Source: Pseudomonadota bacterium
Lineage (GTDB): Bacteria > Desulfobacterota > GWC2-55-46 > JADFVP01
DNA: 6,258 bases
Assembly: GCA_015222595.1 (NCBI GenBank)
Contig: JADFVP010000209.1
Location: forward strand, 1-6,258
Direction: 5' to 3'
Notes under the pieces: generated by a model
Database searches by the model: none
The model's input: the letters and a program-made list of their open reading frames with translations, nothing else
Told to the model about the DNA's origin: nothing
Translations under genes and position numbers: made by a program
In this document: one piece after another, positions 1-5,580 of the stretch
How positions within the stretch are numbered: the stretch's first letter is position 1
Layout of the letters: each line of letters begins with the position of its first letter

Positions 1-123
1 GAGCATAGAGAGAGCGCATACTACCGAAACCGCAAGCAGCACGAGCGCAACGATAACGCCGGTACGCCCGCTACCGGCACCGATGTCACCTGTACTATTC
101 GAATAATTTGACGAACTCGACAA
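1..123 (-). CDS. N-terminus of a single-pass or anchored membrane protein, partial, TTG start
   Basis: Reading leftward from a TTG at 123 there are 41 uninterrupted codons to the window edge. The first 21 residues are Ser/Asn/Gly-rich and polar (SSSSNYSNS, then a Gly-rich stretch ending in Arg20). About 20 strongly hydrophobic residues follow (22-41, rich in Val, Leu and Ala), which looks like a transmembrane helix or signal anchor. The TTG is preceded by AAGGA with a 5-nt gap, and no ATG or GTG occurs in this frame between the rho terminator and the TTG, so TTG is the only sensible start. The gene lies just downstream of the rho terminator, with only about 48 bp between them. I do not recognise the family because the body of the protein is outside the window. 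The polar head followed by a hydrophobic helix would suit an inner-membrane protein with a short cytoplasmic tail. Confidence 0.6.
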   Translation of the reverse strand, partial: MSSSSNYSNSTGDIGAGSGRTGVIVALVLLAVSVVCALSML

Positions 124-167
124 AACCGTCCTTCTGCGTACTGTTAAGTGGACTGAAACTGAATAAA

Positions 168-201
168 AAAAGGGCCGCGCCAACAGTGGCGCGGCCCTTT
201 T
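168..201 (-). terminator. Intrinsic terminator of rho
   Basis: A perfect 10-bp GC-only stem (172-181 with 188-197) encloses a 6-nt loop. On the minus strand it is followed by seven T residues and, together with the flanking A run, can extend by about four A-T pairs. It begins about 30 bp after the rho stop codon. The A run on the other side makes it partly bidirectional, but the minus-strand U tract is better. Confidence 0.9.
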
Positions 202-231
202 AAAAGTTTACCAGTTTATAACTCGCTCACG

Positions 232-1566
232 TTACTTACCCATCGTGGCGAGAAACTCTTTGTTGCTCTCCGTGCTCTGCATCTTGTCGAGCAGGAACTC
301 CATCGACTCAACAGGGTTTAGCGGCTGGAGAACCTTTCTGAGTATCCAGATGCGGTTAAGCTCCTCTTTGGATAGAAGCAGATCCTCTTTTCTCGTTCCA
401 CTCTTGTTGAGATCGATGGCCGGGAAGATTCTGCGCTCGGCAAGCTTCCTGTCGAGAACGACCTCCATGTTACCCGTACCCTTGAACTCTTCAAAGATTA
501 CTTCGTCCATGCGCGAACCGGTATCGATAAGCGCCGTGGCCAGAATGGTCAGGCTGCCGCCCTCTTCTATATTACGCGCGGCACCGAAGAAACGCTTCGG
601 CTTATGGAGCGCATTGGAGTCCACACCACCGGACAAGACCTTGCCGCTCGGAGGAACAACGGCATTATAGGCGCGCGCAAGGCGCGTAATGGAGTCGAGC
701 AGTATAACGACGTCCCTCTTGTGCTCTACAAGCCTCTTCGCCTTCTCTATGACCATCTCCGAAACCTGTACGTGCCTCTGTGCCGGCTCGTCGAAGGTGG
801 AACTTATTACCTCTCCGTTAACGGAGCGCTCCATGTCGGTAACCTCCTCGGGACGCTCGTCGATGAGCAGCACTAAAAGGGCCACCTCCGGGTGGTTCGT
901 AGATATTGCATTTGCTATCTTTTGGAGAACCATCGTCTTACCGGCTCTTGGCGGGGAGACGATCAGTCCCCTCTGCCCTTTGCCTATGGGCGTAAAGAAG
1001 TCCATAACCCTCATGGAGAGATCCGGGTTTTCGGCGCTTTCGAGATTGAACTTGTCGAGCGGGTAGAGCGGGGTAAGGTTATCGAAGAGTATCTTCTCTC
1101 TTGCGACTTCGGGGTCTTCGTAATTGACCTGCTCTACCTTTAAGAGAGCAAAGTACCTCTCTCCCTCTTTCGGGGGGCGTATCTGGCCGGAGACTATGTC
1201 TCCTGTTCTCAGATTGAACCGCCTTATCTGAGACGGTGAAACGTATATGTCGTCCGGGCCCGGAAGGTAGTTGTAGTCCGGGGCACGCAGGAAACCGAAA
1301 CCGTCTGGCAGCGTCTCTAAAACACCCTCGCCGTAAATCATGCCGTTTTTGTCGCTCTGAGCCTGAAGAAGCGCAAAGATAAGGTCCTGCTTGCGCATAC
1401 CTGAAGCGCCCTCGACATTGTACTTCTTGGCGAGTGCGTTCAACTCGTTTATCTTCAGGAGCTTCAACTCCTTCAGGTTCATGTAGTTATCCAGGTCAGT
1501 CTTGGAGACTGTGTTCTTTGGAGCGGACGATTTTGCGGCAGGCGTTTTTTGGGTAGGTGTAGACAC
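232..1566 (-). CDS. rho: Transcription termination factor Rho
   Basis: Hexameric RNA-dependent ATPase and helicase that loads on C-rich unstructured RNA and ends transcription. The 444 residues compare with 419 in E. coli. Order: a Lys/Pro/Ser/Ala-rich extension (1-28), Rho N-terminal helical domain (about 29-72), cold-shock-like primary RNA-binding domain with RNP1 DGFGFLR (88-94), then the RecA-like motor with Walker A PPRAGKT (205-211), the ERPEEVTDM segment with the catalytic-type Glu237, Walker B ILLDS with Asp291, a Q-loop region [10 protein letters not shown] (305-314), an R-loop region around RNIEEGG (331-337), and the SGTRKE segment whose Arg392 matches the arginine finger. All key residues are present, so the gene looks functional. 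The start taken is GTG with AAAGGA 7 nt upstream. An in-frame ATG at 1482 (Met29, MNLKELK) lines up with the E. coli N-terminus and has its own weak GGAT, so it is an alternative. The gene has its own promoter, a C-rich leader and an intrinsic terminator, and appears monocistronic. Confidence 0.98.
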   Translation of the reverse strand: MSTPTQKTPAAKSSAPKNTVSKTDLDNYMNLKELKLLKINELNALAKKYNVEGASGMRKQDLIFALLQAQSDKNGMIYGEGVLETLPDGFGFLRAPDYNYLPGPDDIYVSPSQIRRFNLRTGDIVSGQIRPPKEGERYFALLKVEQVNYEDPEVAREKILFDNLTPLYPLDKFNLESAENPDLSMRVMDFFTPIGKGQRGLIVSPPRAGKTMVLQKIANAISTNHPEVALLVLLIDERPEEVTDMERSVNGEVISSTFDEPAQRHVQVSEMVIEKAKRLVEHKRDVVILLDSITRLARAYNAVVPPSGKVLSGGVDSNALHKPKRFFGAARNIEEGGSLTILATALIDTGSRMDEVIFEEFKGTGNMEVVLDRKLAERRIFPAIDLNKSGTRKEDLLLSKEELNRIWILRKVLQPLNPVESMEFLLDKMQSTESNKEFLATMGK

Positions 1567-1576
1567 AGGTAATTCC

Positions 1577-1610
1577 TTTATTTAGGGGTTGTGGGGTTTG
1601 GGTGTGGGTT
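1577..1610 (-). promoter_or_regulatory. C-rich, G-free stretch in the rho leader (candidate rut / autoregulatory site)
   Basis: The rho mRNA leader here has 34 consecutive nucleotides with no G, carrying several CCC and CCCC runs, ending about 10 nt before the GTG start codon and overlapping the Shine-Dalgarno sequence. Rho prefers unstructured C-rich, G-poor RNA, and E. coli rho is known to be attenuated by Rho in its own leader. The function here is therefore an inference from composition and position. The opposite (template) strand carries four G runs (1585-1588, 1593-1596, 1600-1602, 1606-1608) with 3-4 nt loops, a canonical quadruplex pattern. Confidence 0.5.
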
Positions 1611-1734
1611 CTATAAGCGAGTTATTAGACTCTGTATGTACGATTAAGTTGCTATGACTTTGACCTTTTGGGAATTCTCTTTTGAGGTATGGAGTCAACT
1701 TGGTCGAATTAGATCTTCGTTGAAAGGTGAACAG

Positions 1735-1763
1735 ACTGTAGCACGGTTGAGTGGAGCTGTCAA
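1735..1763 (-). promoter_or_regulatory. Candidate sigma70-type promoter of rho
   Basis: On the minus strand a perfect -35 box TTGACA (1763-1758) is followed, after exactly 17 nt, by TACAGT (1740-1735), which matches TATAAT at four of six positions. An A-rich stretch (ACAAAAAGA) lies just upstream. Transcription would start near 1728 and give a leader of about 160 nt before the rho start codon. This is the only strong promoter-like pair I found between coaE and rho. Confidence 0.6.
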
Positions 1764-1789
1764 TCTTTTTGTCCCTTACAGGGGGTGTG

Positions 1790-1823
1790 GAGGCCGCCCA
1801 CTGACCGGTAAGTTCCCGGCCTC
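1790..1823 (-). other. Hairpin-forming inverted repeat between coaE and rho
   Basis: GAGGCCG (1790-1796) pairs perfectly with CGGCCTC (1817-1823) across a 20-nt loop that itself contains the palindrome ACCGGT. No U tract follows on either strand, so it is not a standard intrinsic terminator. It lies between the coaE stop and the rho promoter and may stabilise the 3' end of the coaE transcript. That role is only a guess. Confidence 0.3.
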
Positions 1824-1835
1824 TTCTAAAGAAAA

Positions 1836-1861
1836 CCTCAGCGCCTCCGCGCCTCAGCCTC
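1836..1861 (-). repeat. GAGGC-based 8-bp periodic repeat across the coaE stop codon
   Basis: On the minus strand the unit GAGGCGC(G/T) occurs twice, preceded by GAGGCT and followed by GAGG then a T-rich run. The array encodes the last residues of CoaE (EAEARRR) and includes its TGA stop. From memory, purine-rich repeats of this GAGGCGC/GCAGAG type are widespread in intergenic regions of many environmental bacteria. Whether this one belongs to such a family cannot be settled from one copy. Confidence 0.45.
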
Positions 1862-2458
1862 AAGCTCTTCGTAGAGCGTCCGGGCACACTGCCGCGCCTC
1901 TTCTATCGTGCCGGAGTTCTCTATAGTACGGTCGGCTACCGCACTCTTCTCCTCTGTCGGCATCTGCGCCGCAATTCTACCGAGTACCTCAGCCTCAGAG
2001 GCTCCGTCTCTTTCGACCGAACGGCGTACCTGCTCGGCCTCTGTGCAGGAGATGACCACCACAGTGTCCATCTCTTTATAGTGGCCGGACTCTACGAGCA
2101 ACGCCGCGTTCACTACTATAATCGGCTCCTGCTCTCCAGAACTTAAAAGTTCCATCTCATGTTTTATCTTCTCTTTTATCTTTTCTATTATCCTCGGGTG
2201 CGTTATCGAGTTGAGCTTTGCAAGCTGCCGAGCGTCTCCAAATACTATTTTACCCAGAGCCTTGCGGTCTATTGCGCCACCGGGCAACACAACCCCTGGG
2301 CCGAACTCTTCGACCACTTCGGCGTACGCCTCGGTTCCGGGCTCTATTATCTCGTGGCCGACCCTGTCGGCATCGATAATAACGGCCCCGAGCCTTGCAA
2401 GCTCGTCGGCTATTACGCTCTTGCCGGTTGCCACGCCTCCTGTAAGGCCGACTATCAT
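1838..2458 (-). CDS. coaE: Dephospho-CoA kinase
   Basis: Cytosolic kinase that phosphorylates the 3'-hydroxyl of the ribose in dephospho-CoA with ATP, the last step of coenzyme A synthesis. The 206-residue product has the usual family length. Visible motifs, numbered from the ATG: P-loop GLTGGVATGKS (4-14), the substrate-site DADRVGHE segment (29-36), THPRI (86-90), a VNAALLVESG stretch (116-125) at the place of the usual PLLFE motif, and ERDG followed by RIAAQ (149-165), part of the lid region. Start choice: a GTG at 2464 would give two more residues, but GGAGG at 2464-2468 sits 5 nt from the ATG at 2458 and overlaps the GTG itself, and this ATG overlaps the pgeF stop as ATGA. The ATG is therefore preferred. 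Translation is probably coupled to pgeF. The 3' end lies in a GAGGC repeat. Confidence 0.96.
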   Translation of the reverse strand: MIVGLTGGVATGKSVIADELARLGAVIIDADRVGHEIIEPGTEAYAEVVEEFGPGVVLPGGAIDRKALGKIVFGDARQLAKLNSITHPRIIEKIKEKIKHEMELLSSGEQEPIIVVNAALLVESGHYKEMDTVVVISCTEAEQVRRSVERDGASEAEVLGRIAAQMPTEEKSAVADRTIENSGTIEEARQCARTLYEELEAEARRR

Positions 2459-3363
2459 ACGCACCTCCGGTCAGATGAAGCCGTAGCCATTATCATGCTT
2501 AACTGCCTTCCGGTACCTGACCCTCCTCTTGAGGTAACGTCTCTTCTGTACGAAAAGAAGAGGTCGGCGTTGCAACTGGTGCACTCGCCGGAGAGGTCTA
2601 TATTGGCGGGGCCTACTCCGGCCTCTAGAAGCTGCGCCTTGTTGGCGCTCTGTAGGTCGAAGGCCACGCTTCTCTCTGAGCCTTCACCAGCACTTTCAGA
2701 CACAAACTTAAAAGAGTCGTCTATTGAACTGCCGAAAGCTGCAAGAAACTTCTCGTAGAACTCCTCCTGCACGGTATAGCAGCAGGGGCCGATACATGGG
2801 CCGAGCGCAGTGCGAATATTCCCGCTCTTTGAGCCGTACTCCTTTGCCATAGCCTCAACTGCGTTCACGACGATACGCGCGTACGTGCCGCGCCACCCTG
2901 CGTGTACCGCGCCTACGGCCCCGGTAACGGGGTCGAAAAGGAGTATCGGCAGGCAGTCTGCCGTTAATATTCCGACAGCCGTGGACGGAGTTGCGGATAT
3001 AATGGCGTCGGCTTCAATCTTGGCCAAAGCTTCTGTCTTAGACAAAGCTTCGGTCTTCGTCGGCGCTCCGCTCTCCGGCTCTTCAGTTGGGTCGAACTTA
3101 ACGACAGTGTTGCCATGCACCTGAGTAACGAGGGCGCACCGGAGAGACTCTACACCGAGGGCGGTTCCGAGGCGACGCATATTCAGAGCCCTTTGCCGAG
3201 AAGCACCTTCGGGGTTATCTCCGGAGACAACCCCGAAGTTGAGCGTGTCGTACGGCGCTCCGCTTACCCCGCCAACGCGCGTGGCAAAGGCGTTTACAGA
3301 GCCTTCGGCCTCTATTGCATCGGACGTTAAGTACCGGACGCCTTTTTCAGTTCTGCATTCCAT
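2455..3363 (-). CDS. pgeF: PgeF/YfiH-family protein (peptidoglycan editing factor, laccase-domain/LACC1-like)
   Basis: Family members form a fold with a conserved Cys/His site. E. coli PgeF is reported to remove UDP-MurNAc precursors carrying L-Ser instead of L-Ala, while relatives such as LACC1 act on purine nucleosides, so the substrate here is open. Motifs numbered from the ATG: TRVGGVSGAPYDTLNFG (28-44), TQVHGN with His83, TADCLPILLFDP with Cys137, VHAGWRGT with His154, LGPCIGPCCY (187-196), ECTSCNADLFFSYRRD (260-275) and TGRQLSMI (284-291). The metal and catalytic Cys/His set is complete. At about 300 residues it is longer than E. coli YfiH (243); part of this is a hexapeptide repeat insert at 103-120. 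Start: a GTG at 3381 would add six residues but has no Shine-Dalgarno sequence. The ATG at 3363 has only a weak GGAAAG 10 nt upstream, so the start is uncertain. It lies between rluD (gap 18-36 bp) and coaE (4-bp overlap), apparently in one operon. Confidence 0.92.
   Translation of the reverse strand: MECRTEKGVRYLTSDAIEAEGSVNAFATRVGGVSGAPYDTLNFGVVSGDNPEGASRQRALNMRRLGTALGVESLRCALVTQVHGNTVVKFDPTEEPESGAPTKTEALSKTEALAKIEADAIISATPSTAVGILTADCLPILLFDPVTGAVGAVHAGWRGTYARIVVNAVEAMAKEYGSKSGNIRTALGPCIGPCCYTVQEEFYEKFLAAFGSSIDDSFKFVSESAGEGSERSVAFDLQSANKAQLLEAGVGPANIDLSGECTSCNADLFFSYRRDVTSRGGSGTGRQLSMIMATASSDRRCV
2464..2468 (-). promoter_or_regulatory. Ribosome binding site that fixes the coaE start
   Basis: GGAGG on the minus strand lies 5 nt upstream of the ATG at 2458, inside the last codons of pgeF. 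It overlaps the possible GTG start at 2464, which argues against that start. The TGA of pgeF and the ATG of coaE share two bases (ATGA), a common layout for translational coupling. Confidence 0.75.
3004..3057 (-). repeat. Three tandem 18-bp units inside pgeF
   Basis: Three adjacent 18-bp units at 3057-3040, 3039-3022 and 3021-3004 encode KTEALS, KTEALA and KIEADA. The first two differ at only a few bases; the third has drifted and merges into the conserved EADA segment. The period is a multiple of three, so copy-number change keeps the frame. The repeat probably forms a short charged surface helix or loop before the catalytic core. Confidence 0.85.
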
Positions 3364-3399
3364 AACAGTTCTACTTTCCACAAAGAGGGCGGGCTTACG

Positions 3400-4386
3400 C
3401 TACCTGTTGGCCGACGCTTCGAGCCTACCAACAAGCTCGGCCATGTCGGGCGGCATAGGAGCCGTGAACTCCATAAACTCTCCGGTAACCGGATGCGTAA
3501 AGCCGAGCGTGGCGGCATGGAGCAGCTGCCTCTTTATGCGCTTCAAAGAGTCGAAGACCGGTTTGTCCAGCCCCTGGTGCGGCACCCTCGTACCGTAGAC
3601 CTGATCTCCGACAACGGGGTGGTTTATGCTCGTCAGGTGAACGCGTATCTGGTGCGTGCGCCCGGTCTCGGGAGAGAGTTCGACAAGGCTAAAACCGCCG
3701 AAGCTCTTTATCACCTTGAAGACGGTAGCAGCCTTGCGCGTCTTTTTTGAACGCGTGGAAATCTTCTTGCGGTCCGCAACATCGCGCCCGAGAGGGGCGT
3801 CTATTCTGCCGCTCTTCGCCTTAAATGTCCCCCAGACGAGCGCAACATAACGCCTGAGAGGCGTATGCTCCTTAAACTGGGCTGCAAGGTTGTCGTGGCA
3901 GATATCGGTCTTCGCAACGACCATTACGCCTGTGGTGTCCATGTCGAGCCGATGAACCACTCCGGGCCTGATCGGCGCGCCAACGGAAGAGAGCCCGCCG
4001 GGGCGGCCTATAAGGGCGTTCACTAGCGTACCGTCGGGACGTCCGGCGCCGGGATGAACAGCTATTGCCGGCCCTTTATTAACGACTATCAGGTCATCAT
4101 CTTCGTAGATTATATCGAGGTCGATCGGGTCATAACTAAGCTCAGGCGGAGGCGGGGCCGGCACGACGACAACCACTCTTTCGCCCCCCTTTAACAGACG
4201 TCCGGCCTTTCCGGCCACCCTGTCGGCGACAGAGACATGACCGTCGGTGATAATCGTCTTTAGACGAGAGCGCGTTATGTCGGGAAATTTCCAGGTCAAA
4301 AAGATATCGAGCCGAGTGCCGACCTCTTCGTCCGTAACGGTATAGGTCTGTACGTTCTCTTCTAACATTGGTGGTATTGTTGCCAT
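3400..4386 (-). CDS. rluD: RluA-family 23S rRNA pseudouridine synthase (RluD-like)
   Basis: Isomerises uridine to pseudouridine in structured RNA. RluD-type members act on helix 69 of 23S rRNA. The 328-residue protein matches family size and order: an S4-like RNA-binding domain (about 15-75, with GTRLDIFL and the SRLKTIITDGHVSV segment), a Pro-rich linker (PAPPPP, 76-81), then the catalytic domain with VVNKGPAIAVHPG (101-113), HRLDMDTTG (145-153) holding the catalytic Asp148, GRTHQIRVH (242-250), and QLLHAATLGFTHP (287-299). RluD is preferred over RluC or RluA because of the S4 domain and overall length, but exact target specificity cannot be read from sequence. The ATG at 4386 lacks a clear Shine-Dalgarno sequence; a second ATG at 4368 (Met7) also lacks one. 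It heads the rluD-pgeF-coaE cluster. Confidence 0.93.
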   Translation of the reverse strand: MATIPPMLEENVQTYTVTDEEVGTRLDIFLTWKFPDITRSRLKTIITDGHVSVADRVAGKAGRLLKGGERVVVVVPAPPPPELSYDPIDLDIIYEDDDLIVVNKGPAIAVHPGAGRPDGTLVNALIGRPGGLSSVGAPIRPGVVHRLDMDTTGVMVVAKTDICHDNLAAQFKEHTPLRRYVALVWGTFKAKSGRIDAPLGRDVADRKKISTRSKKTRKAATVFKVIKSFGGFSLVELSPETGRTHQIRVHLTSINHPVVGDQVYGTRVPHQGLDKPVFDSLKRIKRQLLHAATLGFTHPVTGEFMEFTAPMPPDMAELVGRLEASANR

Positions 4387-4440
4387 TCTATTGAGTTGGG
4401 GTCTGCCTTGAAAGGTGCGCGTAAGGGGAAAGAATTGCGT

Positions 4441-4489
4441 AAAAAAAAATAGTGGTCTTGAGGGTTACGGCTAATGTATTACGGCTAAT
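4441..4489 (-). repeat. 11-bp direct repeat plus T9 tract upstream of rluD
   Basis: In the 119-bp gap between the small protein gene and rluD, TTACGGCTAAT occurs twice on the plus strand (4465-4475 and 4479-4489), spaced 14 bp start to start. A run of nine A residues (4441-4449) reads as T9 in the rluD direction. The TTAGCC within the copy nearer rluD lies 17 nt from a TATTTT that runs into the T tract, which makes a weak promoter candidate for the operon. No GC-rich stem directly precedes the T tract, so it is not a standard terminator. The repeats could be a regulator binding site. The rest of the gap shows nothing I can name. Confidence 0.4.
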
Positions 4490-4505
4490 ATCGAGTAAGC
4501 CGGGG

Positions 4506-4772
4506 TTACCAGATATCCGACTCTACCGTGCCGTACCGTTTGATCAAAATATCGACGACCGCCTTGTTGAAGAAGTTGTTCGCTCTGTCTACTTCAGCGT
4601 CAACCTTGCTTCTGTAAAGCGCGAGACCCTCTTTGAGTTCCTCCTCGAGCAGGTCGAAGATGTTGTCGTTCTTTATGCCGCTGTCTATCTTTTCTCTATT
4701 ATAGAGAGCGACGTCTGCGATAATGGTGCGCGCCAGCCGCGCTGCGGCTTCGGTATCAGTTATTAGGGACAT
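4506..4772 (-). CDS. Small helical protein of unknown function
   Basis: I do not recognise a named family. The 88 residues contain no Pro, Cys, signal peptide or membrane segment. They alternate charged and hydrophobic residues throughout, so a soluble bundle of three or four helices is likely: about 5-24 (EAAARLARTIIADVALYN), 26-54 (with FDLLEEELKEGLALY) and 57-80 (with NNFFNKAVVDILIKR). From memory, similar ARLARTI-DIALYN stretches occur in unnamed deltaproteobacterial proteins, sometimes beside zinc-ribbon domains, but I cannot verify this. The ATG has GGGAG 10 nt upstream. The first 17 bp overlap the end of the GntR-type regulator gene, so the two are probably co-transcribed and coupled. 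The C-terminus ends in a short acidic/aromatic tail (VESDIW). Confidence 0.75.
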   Translation of the reverse strand: MSLITDTEAAARLARTIIADVALYNREKIDSGIKNDNIFDLLEEELKEGLALYRSKVDAEVDRANNFFNKAVVDILIKRYGTVESDIW

Positions 4773-5457
4773 GTTTGGATTTCTCCCTTAAGATTTCTTC
4801 CACCAGAAGGTCTCTGCCCTTCTCGGCGTTGGCCACAACAAGGGACTCAACGAGAGATGCGTCCGGCGCCTTGAATGCCTCTATAATATCGGCATGCTGC
4901 TTTAGCGACACCTCCATTCTACCGGGAATAGAGAGCGCCGTCATACGAAAACGTTCGAACTGCTGCACAAGGCCGTGAACCATAGTAAGGAGCTTGTCGT
5001 TACCGCATGCCTTCAGGAAAGTAGCGTGAAAATCGTTGTCGTAACGGAAGAAGGCCTTAAAATCCCCCTTGGCTTCGCATTTAACCATACTGGCGTTCAG
5101 AGCTTCAAGTCTTTTAATCTCGCTCTTCGTCATCTTCGTGCACGCGGTCTTGGCCGCATACCCTTCGAGCAGGCTCTTTATCTCATAGAACTCCCTTACG
5201 TCGCGGTCCGTAATGGCGCTTACCACCGCGCCCTTTCTGGGCGTTACGGTAATAAAGCCCTCGGACTCAAGCTGCCTGAAGGCCTCGCGTATCGGTGTTC
5301 TCGATATTCCAAGGTTCTCCGCTATCTCGGACTCCGGCACGCGCTCTCCGGGCTTTAAACGCCCCGAGACGATGGAGTCTTTTATAAAGTCGACGATCTG
5401 CTCTCTGAGCGTCATCGGCTTTTCTAACGGATAGTCGAGTGAACTCGTCTTGTGCAT
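4756..5457 (-). CDS. GntR-family transcriptional regulator, FadR/FCD subfamily
   Basis: DNA-binding repressor or activator with a ligand-sensing FCD domain. From the ATG at 5457 it is 233 residues, the normal subfamily size. The winged helix spans about 15-79 (LREQIVDFIKDSIVSGRLKPGERV, then SEIAENLGISRTPIREAFRQLESEG and the wing RKGAVV). The all-helical FCD domain follows, about 86-225. Expected metal-site residues are Asp140 and His144 (DNDFH) and His188 (QHADIIEAF). The fourth position, 22 residues after His188, is Asn210 instead of the usual His, so metal or ligand binding may be altered. FCD proteins usually sense organic or sugar acids; the effector is unknown. Start: the ATG has AAGGG about 10 nt upstream. 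The frame stays open to an ATG at 5559, adding 34 untypical residues; that ATG coincides with the predicted transcript start, so a leaderless longer form cannot be excluded. A perfect palindrome overlies the promoter, suggesting autoregulation. Confidence 0.9.
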   Translation of the reverse strand: MHKTSSLDYPLEKPMTLREQIVDFIKDSIVSGRLKPGERVPESEIAENLGISRTPIREAFRQLESEGFITVTPRKGAVVSAITDRDVREFYEIKSLLEGYAAKTACTKMTKSEIKRLEALNASMVKCEAKGDFKAFFRYDNDFHATFLKACGNDKLLTMVHGLVQQFERFRMTALSIPGRMEVSLKQHADIIEAFKAPDASLVESLVVANAEKGRDLLVEEILREKSKHVPNN

Positions 5458-5565
5458 CTGGAAAACACCCTTTTTGTATAAGAGATTCGGCCCGTCCGGT
5501 AAGCGCCGTCCTGTGGAGCGCCACCAGAAAAAAGCCCCGGAAGCGCTCAAAAGAGGCATTACTAC

Positions 5566-5580
5566 TGTATACTGTATACA
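5566..5580. promoter_or_regulatory. Perfect 15-bp palindrome, candidate GntR operator
   Basis: TGTATAC, one central base, then GTATACA: a perfect 7+1+7 inverted repeat. It overlies the predicted -10 region of the GntR gene. Short T-G-T/A-C-A palindromes are typical targets of FCD-type GntR proteins. A further half-site, TGTATA at 5475-5480, lies in the leader just upstream of the ribosome binding site. Confidence 0.65.

Noticed and set aside
604..1143. Plus-strand open frames opposite rho
   Set aside because: They lie antisense to a highly conserved gene, and their residues mirror rho codons without any domain signal.
1790..1823. The 7-bp GC-rich inverted repeat as an intrinsic terminator of the rluD-pgeF-coaE operon
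   Set aside because: The loop is 20 nt and no U tract follows on either strand.
1582..1887. Minus-strand open frame of 101 codons running from inside coaE to just before rho, as a possible leader peptide or small gene
   Set aside because: Half of it is a shifted reading of coaE and the rest crosses the predicted rho promoter. The residues have no domain-like pattern and no convincing ribosome site was seen.
4465..4489. The direct repeat as the start of a CRISPR array or an origin with iterons
   Set aside because: Only two 11-bp copies with a 3-bp spacer; there are no further copies, cas genes, or dnaA/rep genes.
4441..4505. T9 tract after the small protein gene as an intrinsic terminator
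   Set aside because: No stable GC-rich stem lies directly before the T run; the nearest pairing (CGGCT with AGCCG) is over 20 nt away.
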